Part shown: positions 58,801 through 64,000 of the stretch, piece after piece
Layout: each line of letters starts with the position of its first letter
How positions within the stretch are numbered: position 1 is the first letter of the stretch
NCBI RefSeq assembly: GCF_036373705.1
Contig: NC_089866.1
Span: 20,622,501-20,686,500 of the forward strand
DNA length: 64,000 nt
Direction of reading: 5' to 3'
Source of the DNA: Amia ocellicauda
Taxonomy: Eukaryota > Chordata > Actinopteri > Amiiformes > Amiidae
Program-made: the position numbers and the translations under genes
Notes under the pieces: generated by a model
What the model saw: the letters and a program-made list of their open reading frames with translations, nothing else
Database searches by the model: none
Told to the model about the DNA's origin: nothing

Positions 58801-61800
58801 AGCGGCCCCCGTCGCCCTGCAGAAGCCGTCCAGCAGTTCCTCGACCCTGGCCACGGACGGAGCGTCCGTGCAGACCACGGCCACGTCGTCCATATAGGCC
58901 AGGGCCTTCAGTTGCTCTCCGCCGGAACCCGGGAGATGGAAACCTGTCACCCGGACGTCCCGGCGGATCGCCTGCATGAACGGCTCCAAGCAGAGGACGT
59001 ACAGCAGGGCCGACAGGGGACAACCCTGCCGGACCCCCGACCTGACCGGAAATGGTTCGGTCAGGTGGCGGTTCACAAGGACCCTGCTGCTTAGGCCGCT
59101 GTAGATGATCTTGACCCACTTCCTCAGGCCAAGAGCGAGACCCATCCTCTCCATAACAAGCTGCAGGTATTCGTGGCCCACTCTGTCGAAGGCTTTCTCC
59201 TGGTCCAAGCTGATTAGGACCAGGGGAAGCCCTCTCTCGTTCGAGTAGGCCACGACATCCCTGAGCAGCATGGCGTTGTCGGCCGCCGATCTCCCCCGGG
59301 CACCACAGACCTGGTCGGGACCCACGACTTGAGGGAGTGGCCGCTGCAGCCGGAGCATCAGTGCTTTGGCCAGTATCTTGTAGTCGGTGCACAGGAGGCT
59401 GACTGGCCGCCAGTTCCTCAGATCTTTCGTGTCTCCCTTCTTGTGAAGAAGGGAGAGGATACTCTTCTTCATCGAAGGGGCCAATCTGCCCTCTCTGTAC
59501 ATCGACCCCAGGACCTGGCCCAGATCTTCCTTAAGCACCTCCCAAAAGATCTTATAGAACTCAGCAGGGATCCCGTCGGGACCCGGTGTCCTTCCAGAGT
59601 TAAGACTCTTTATCACCTGGGAGAGTTCAGTGGTGGTGATCTCTGGATCCTCCTCCTCCTCCTCGTCCCCCTCATTGCGGGACTCCAACAGGGACAGAAA
59701 GTGATGGATCAGATTTTGATCCACCACCTTCTGGTCGTACAACTCCCTGTAGAAATCCCGCACCACTGTCTCAACAGCCTCTCTGCCCTCCACCTCTTGC
59801 CCCGAGGAGTCGATCATGGAGGACATTGCAGGCCGCCTCTCCTTCGTTTTCTTGAAGAAGAAGCGGCTGCATTTCTCATCGTCCTCCATGATGCGGACCC
59901 TGGAAAGGACCTTGATCTTCTCTTGCTCCTCCCGATAGAGGGCGGAGAGACTCAGTTTGACCCGGGCCACCTCCTCAGCTAGGTCGAAGCCTCTGAGCTG
60001 TAAAAGACTCAGGCGCTGGAGGCGGGCGTTTAGATGGGAATATCTCGCCCGCCTCTCGCGAGCTTTCCGTTTCCCCAGCAGAATGAAGTAGCCCTTGGTT
60101 CTTTTCTTCATCATCTCCCACCACTCTATGGGAGAATCAAAAAGGTCCTTCAGGGTCCTCCACTCCTCGAGGCGTCTGCTAAAGGTCTTAATCACACGAG
60201 GGTCATCGAGCAGAGAGGTGTTGAGCTTCCAGACCCCAGGCCCCGACTCCCGTGTGCTCGGAATGAGCACCTCTGTCGTCAGGAGCCTGTGGTCTGAAAA
60301 GAAGACCGCCTCCGAAGACATGGCGGTCCTCTCCAGTGGCTTGCTGAGGAGGACGAGATCTATCCTGGAGAAGGAGGAGCCAGAAGAACTCACCCAGGTG
60401 AACAAGGGGACCAGGTCCCGACCTGCGTCGCAGAGTTCAAAGTCCTCCACGAACGCAGCGAGGTCCCTGCTGGATCTATCGTTGCGGGGCTTACTCCGGT
60501 CTACATCCCTCAGAGCACAGTTGAAATCACCTGAAATGATAACTGGCAAGGTGCCGATCAGGAGCGGGCGTAGCTGAGGGAGAAAGAGGACTCTCTCTCT
60601 CTGGCTGGTGGGGGCATAGACATTGACCAGCCTCAATACAGCCCCCTTGTATTTAAAATCGAGGCTGGCCAGTCTGCCCGCCTCTATAACCTTGAATGTT
60701 TTAACTATTAAGAAGGGGTTTTTCAGGAGTACGGCAATCCCGTCCGCTCGGGACACATTGGACCCCGACCAGAAGGATTCTCCTAGGGTCCAAGTGTCCC
60801 GGAGATCTTTGTATTCTTTTTGGAACGGGATGCCGCACTCCTGCAAACAGATAATATCCGCCTTCATTCCAGCCAGAGAGTTTAAAACATCGGTCCTCTT
60901 TTTCACCTCAGCAATGCTCCTCACATTAATTGAAATAATGGTTAATGCCATAATGGCTGTGAGGGCAATTACCCGCTCCGTAACAATCATGTAAAGAAAC
61001 CTTTCTCTTCCCCACTCCTCTCTTCTCCCTCACCTAGCTTAGCGCTAGCACCCATCATTTCAATCATTTGCCTCACCGCTTGATCCTCTAGGAAGACTAT
61101 GGGGGGGGCTCGGCTCCCGCCACCCGGTAAGGCGGGCAAAACTCCACTGGGCTCAGGGCCCGTGGTGCTGGAGGTTCTCCCTGGTTCTTTTGAGGCCGAG
61201 GCCCGACGAACAGATGGCAGGGCAGAGGCTTTATGTACAACTGGGGAGAAAACTGTATAGACCCCGCTAGTCGTTCTTTTAACTAATGGTGGGGGAGGGG
61301 GTGGTCTCTCCCTTCCCGGCTGTCTGCCGCCGCAGGCCTCCTCCCCCAGCGCCAGTGACCTTGCCATCACGTCCCTGATGTCTTTCTGGGAAAGGACACT
61401 GGCGCCGACTCTCGTCTCCTGAGGACCTGCGGCTCTCCCACTACTGCCGGGAGGGCATACCTGACCCCTCCCCTGGGAGAGTCTCAGTTGTGGGGCAGGA
61501 GGAATGTTATTTCTAGGGGGCCTCTCATCTACCAGGCTGCCCACTCGGGGCAGTGGAGAAGGCCCACCACTCTCCTCTCCGGAGTCAGAGTGGGGCGTAT
61601 AAAAATTAGAGGGAGGGGACTCTGGAGCGGGGGAGGAGCCGGCAGGGGGGGGAGAATCTGCAGATTGGGTTGGGTAAATGATAAGAAGGAGACTGTGGCA
61701 TTAACCCAGCCATCTCTCCACAGTGATGACCGATGAGCAGAAGGCCCGGATCTCTACCAAGAGGCCCATGACCAAGGAGGAGTGGGACGCCAAGCAGAGT

Positions 61801-62490
61801 GTGATCCGCAGGGTTGTCGACCCTGAGACAGGCAGGACCAGGTACAGCAGCAACGGCGAAACTCTTTATGACAGAATTTACATTTGGTGGCGCCATCTAC
61901 ACTGCTAAAGCCAGCGTTTAATTGTCAAGTGTTGTTCTTCGTATTTAAATGGGCTGTTGTTTTTGTGTTGATCTCAGGCTCGTGAGGGGAGAAGGAGAGA
62001 TACTGGAGGAAATTGTGAGCAGAGACAAACACAGAGAGATCAACAAGGTAGAGTTCCAGTTTCAGATCAGGTTTCATGATGTGATCGGTTCATGCTATGA
62101 CTTCCCCCACCCGACTTTACTTCCTTTATTATTGGAGGAGGAAGTATGAGTGTTAATGTAAAAATGAATAACCTAGTTTTCAGTCTGACCACAATATGTC
62201 CTTTGTTCCTTTTTTTTTTCCCCCTCAAAAAAAGGAGAATTGATTTGAGATATAGGATAGAAAGATAAGCATTCTAAACCAGTCCTTCAGGATCAGTCCA
62301 GTATGGATGGCATTAATATACTGAACACTTAATGGTCACTTATGAGCTCACATTTATATATGAGAGGGGCAATGAAATCGGAAGAGAATGAAAAACCTGT
62401 AATAAGCATTACAATAAAATCTTCTTTTCACAGCAAGCAACCATAGGCGACGGACACGCCTTCCAGAAGAGATCAGGGCTCAAGCGCTAA
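55766..62490 (+). CDS. arl6ip4: ARL6-interacting protein 4 / SRp25-like (5 exons)
   Basis: Nuclear-speckle, splicing-associated protein. Exons: 55766-55949, 56265-56633, 61724-61841, 61978-62047, 62434-62490; 265 residues with phases closed. The ATG at 55766 ([18 protein letters not shown]) is chosen as the first ATG after the acceptor near 55731. Residues about 30-60 and 70-95 are serine runs. They are followed by a very basic Lys/Arg/Glu stretch ([20 protein letters not shown]), which is probably helical and contains nuclear-localisation signals. The conserved C-terminal domain begins at exon 3: [30 protein letters not shown], then [20 protein letters not shown] and [14 protein letters not shown]. 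Intron 2 (56634-61723) has been enlarged by an antisense Tx1-clade LINE. Confidence 0.94.
56634..57002 (+). other. arl6ip4 intron 2, left part
   Basis: Intronic sequence from the exon 2 donor to the LINE junction. It ends with the left copy of the 15-bp target-site duplication (56988-57002). Nothing else was recognised. Confidence 0.7.
57556..60990 (-). CDS. LINE ORF2: endonuclease / reverse transcriptase, 1144 codons, intact
   Basis: Encodes the retrotransposition enzyme. The N-terminal apurinic-type endonuclease spans about residues 12-250: [33 protein letters not shown] near 151 and FFSDHRLL. The reverse transcriptase spans about 455-735: [65 protein letters not shown] and the catalytic YMDD near 698. 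The C-terminal region has CP-x3[14 protein letters not shown], the Cys/His motif of Tx1/L1-type ORF2. There are no stops or frameshifts over 3.4 kb, so insertion is recent or selection acted until recently. The ATG at 60990 overlaps the ORF1 stop (ATGA). The [13 protein letters not shown] methionine, 14 codons downstream, is an alternative start. Confidence 0.93.
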   Translation of the reverse strand: MIVTERVIALTAIMALTIISINVRSIAEVKKRTDVLNSLAGMKADIICLQECGIPFQKEYKDLRDTWTLGESFWSGSNVSRADGIAVLLKNPFLIVKTFKVIEAGRLASLDFKYKGAVLRLVNVYAPTSQRERVLFLPQLRPLLIGTLPVIISGDFNCALRDVDRSKPRNDRSSRDLAAFVEDFELCDAGRDLVPLFTWVSSSGSSFSRIDLVLLSKPLERTAMSSEAVFFSDHRLLTTEVLIPSTRESGPGVWKLNTSLLDDPRVIKTFSRRLEEWRTLKDLFDSPIEWWEMMKKRTKGYFILLGKRKARERRARYSHLNARLQRLSLLQLRGFDLAEEVARVKLSLSALYREEQEKIKVLSRVRIMEDDEKCSRFFFKKTKERRPAMSSMIDSSGQEVEGREAVETVVRDFYRELYDQKVVDQNLIHHFLSLLESRNEGDEEEEEDPEITTTELSQVIKSLNSGRTPGPDGIPAEFYKIFWEVLKEDLGQVLGSMYREGRLAPSMKKSILSLLHKKGDTKDLRNWRPVSLLCTDYKILAKALMLRLQRPLPQVVGPDQVCGARGRSAADNAMLLRDVVAYSNERGLPLVLISLDQEKAFDRVGHEYLQLVMERMGLALGLRKWVKIIYSGLSSRVLVNRHLTEPFPVRSGVRQGCPLSALLYVLCLEPFMQAIRRDVRVTGFHLPGSGGEQLKALAYMDDVAVVCTDAPSVARVEELLDGFCRATGAAVNKAKSEVYLSRAWPVGRGPPTVFPVKPFIKVLGITIDGTNTGTRSWEEAIAKVQRKIHGWSTRTLTMAGKVLVVKAILFPILLYVGMIFPPDKGIAKLVTRIIFRFVWGSKMERLKRVQMVKGTLDGGRGVPDVVRLIKAQGLAYVVKNIQAAGKKVSFMNRFYFASSLRPFGLCAMDNTRPHSWDPPPFYRALRAFALEVGLHKVVLASWDYKTICSQMRSAQETSRIEDFPPETCRFIWANATHVCLTNTQKDVSWMAVSRCLPTRVFMHRRGIAPYDTCPYKGCLGKETEAHIFSECPSAHRVWLLFSPFLHRFAVPARATAQQILYGPAKGISTSTLRCWWRVVCAVKQALWEGRNICLFNKQELDPIVIARRGMVFVKDYVNLEVHQRGKEEAFKNWRIQDLGELRIP
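60987..61668 (-). CDS. LINE ORF1, C-terminal fragment (5'-truncated)
   Basis: The frame is open from the element's 5' break (61668) to the TGA at 60989-60987, about 226 codons. It is rich in Pro, Ser, Gly and Arg (for example [13 protein letters not shown]). No CCHC knuckle is visible in the surviving part; the RNA-binding domain would normally lie upstream in the missing portion. The stop overlaps the ORF2 start by one base pair step (ATGA). Assignment as ORF1 rests on position and frame, since the sequence itself is not recognisable. Confidence 0.7.
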
Positions 62491-64000
62491 TGTAGCAATA
62501 ATGGACATTCACCATCTCCACCCATCTCTGGCCTTGAAGGAGATGAACATCCTGCTCCCAGCCCCTCCGATCTTCCCCGGCCCGGGTCTCGTCTCTTGGA
62601 TTCACCGTCAGGATCCCACATTAGTGGCCTCCCAATTTCAAACCTTACGTGCAAACCACACAGTGTGGAGTGTGAAGCAGGAAAACCTTCACAGGCTCTG
62701 GAGTCGCTGTTAGTTATATTTCCATTTTCATCTCCCAACCCTGGTCTGATAGCTGGAGGGTCCTACTTCAACCAAAAATCCCACAGCACCTGCTGAGCCA
62801 ATAACTCTTAATCTCCCGATTTAGTACAGATGAAGAATCTATTAACTGGCAGACAGGAATCTTTATTAGTAATTTACAAGAAGCAGTGGAAGAATGCAGA
62901 AAAAATTCTCCGTCATGTGGGAGTGATTTTTTTTGTTTTGTTCTCCCGTTCTTAATATTTATTTATACACTGTACATAAAACACAGGGAAAGAATAAAAC
63001 AGCGGTCCAATTGTCTTTTAATCCACATTACGTACAATGATACTGTACACAAAGCACACCCAGGCATCAGAACATTGCACTAACAGCCAGGAAAGAAGAA
63101 ATATGCAGGTGTGAGTGTTACACACGATTTGAACAGGTCGAAAACATTAGCTTTACACACTTGAAATAAATACAGGAAATCAAAACTGTTAAGCAGCAGA
63201 TTGAATTTGGAAACAACAGATTTCGTTAGTTGATGTTATAATTGGTGTGCCTAGGAAAGGATGTTTTTTTTTTTCCACTTATTACTATTTTCATTTTTAT
63301 ATTCATCTATGTCCATATGTAACGTTTCCCTATAAATAAAATATAACAAACATACAAAAGTTTGTCAAATTCATCAATATTTTCATGGATGTAAAACAAC
63401 AGAAGGAAATGTAAGGCTTCTGTAACTAAGATTTACAGCAGCAAAGCTGAAGAACCTGATCTAGAAGAGCTACTGCGAATGAACGAGTCTGAAAATGTAC
63501 TGCTCTGGAACCCCCCTGCTTACAAGTACTGCGTAATGATCCCAACGGACACTTGATTTCTACTGATATTAGCACGTCAAATATAAAGAGAATTGTTCTA
63601 CATCTGGTCACGTGTAGCAAACTTCAGCTGAAATAGTCACTGAGGGAAGAAATAGTCTCCCGTTGATAATTTCCTGTGATATTGTTTTCTATCAACACCC
63701 ACACGCTATTATTCAAATTAATAATGATTCATTATCTGTGAAATTGAAACGAATAAAACAAAATAAAAACCCGGTCTGTAATATTTGTAGGATTATAGGC
63801 CTAGTAAAATAGAAATGTTTAAAAATACTTTTTTTGTAGTATAATATTATAAAATGTTTTTTTTTTTGTTCGTTTTTTTTTTTTTTTTTCTTGTATTTGT
63901 AAAGGGACAGTAGTAAACATTTGAAAACGCATGAATTTGAATGACGCCGGACGGCGGGGATGTTTATCTCGTGACACACAGCCCATTGGAGTGTCTTCTC
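62491..64000. other. arl6ip4 3' UTR and downstream sequence
   Basis: No coding exon was recognised. AATAAA at about 62994 is a plausible arl6ip4 polyadenylation signal. TTTATT on the + strand near 62958 could serve a minus-strand transcript. In the human block the next gene, PITPNM2, lies on the opposite strand, so part of this may be its 3' UTR, but nothing here proves that. Long T tracts occur at 63265 and 63855-63890. Confidence 0.4.

Larger units (their letters stand above)
57003..61668 (-). mobile_element. Tx1-clade non-LTR retrotransposon, 5'-truncated, with target-site duplication
   Basis: The 4.67 kb element lies antisense in arl6ip4 intron 2. It is bounded by a perfect 15-bp duplication GTTGGGTAAATGATA at 56988-57002 and 61669-61683. 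In element order it has an ORF1 C-terminal fragment still open at the 5' break, an intact ORF2, and a 3' UTR of 553 bp (57555-57003) that is very A/T-rich and full of TTTTAAA-like units. It ends at AATAAA plus three bases, without a poly-A tail. It is GC-rich in its coding part, unlike the AT-rich surroundings. The L1-type endonuclease plus reverse transcriptase order and the C-terminal Cys/His motif place it in the L1/Tx1 group; the Tx1 assignment is by recall of family patterns. Confidence 0.9.

Noticed and set aside
57853..60994. Several + strand ORFs of 120-217 codons over the LINE
   Set aside because: They are antisense shadows of the GC-rich ORF2, with no family resemblance.
1..64000. 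CRISPR arrays, operons, prophage or bacterial defence systems
   Set aside because: The window is vertebrate nuclear DNA with spliced genes. No regularly spaced repeats or bacterial gene organisation are present.

Overview
This is vertebrate nuclear DNA, most likely from a ray-finned fish. Genes are split into short exons with GT-AG introns. There is no operon structure, and the mobile elements are typical of fish: a Tc1/mariner copy, PIF/Harbinger, L2-like and CR1-like LINE pieces, and a Tx1-clade LINE. The species cannot be named from the sequence.

Five host genes form a block with the same order and orientations as human 12q24.31: hip1r (+, 3' two thirds, window start to 9676), vps37b (-, 19472-32689), abcb9 (-, 34190-41278), ogfod2 (+, 52310-54589) and arl6ip4 (+, 55766-62490). 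I placed exons by splice signals and by alignment with remembered mammalian family members. Reading frames close over all 21 hip1r exons in view, 4 vps37b exons, 11 abcb9 exons, 7 ogfod2 exons and 5 arl6ip4 exons. A sixth gene, not in the human block, lies between abcb9 and ogfod2 on the minus strand (47822-52040). It is a nine-exon, 480-codon gene for a Ty3/gypsy-type integrase of the GIN family, without other element sequence around it. It starts head to head with ogfod2 across 269 bp.

Between the genes: 9677-19471 holds the 3' UTRs of the convergent hip1r and vps37b. The 7.7 kb first intron of vps37b (24886-32584) has no recognised gene. The stretch 41279-47821 holds the abcb9 5' region, a decayed Harbinger nuclease, an antisense L2-like LINE and an unexplained short coding-like segment. 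Introns carry further elements: a 1.3 kb foldback in hip1r, an internally deleted Tc1 in abcb9, a CR1 tail in the integrase gene, and a 4.67 kb antisense Tx1-clade LINE with an intact 1144-codon ORF2 and a 15-bp target-site duplication in arl6ip4.

The genes are not one pathway. HIP1R links clathrin coats to actin, VPS37B is an ESCRT-I subunit and ABCB9 is a lysosomal peptide transporter, so these three act in endosome/lysosome trafficking. OGFOD2 is a 2-oxoglutarate oxygenase and ARL6IP4 a nuclear splicing-associated protein. The most unusual content is the domesticated integrase: its Asp-Asp-Glu triad has become Asp-Cys-Asp with DD35E spacing kept, and its N-terminal module is duplicated.
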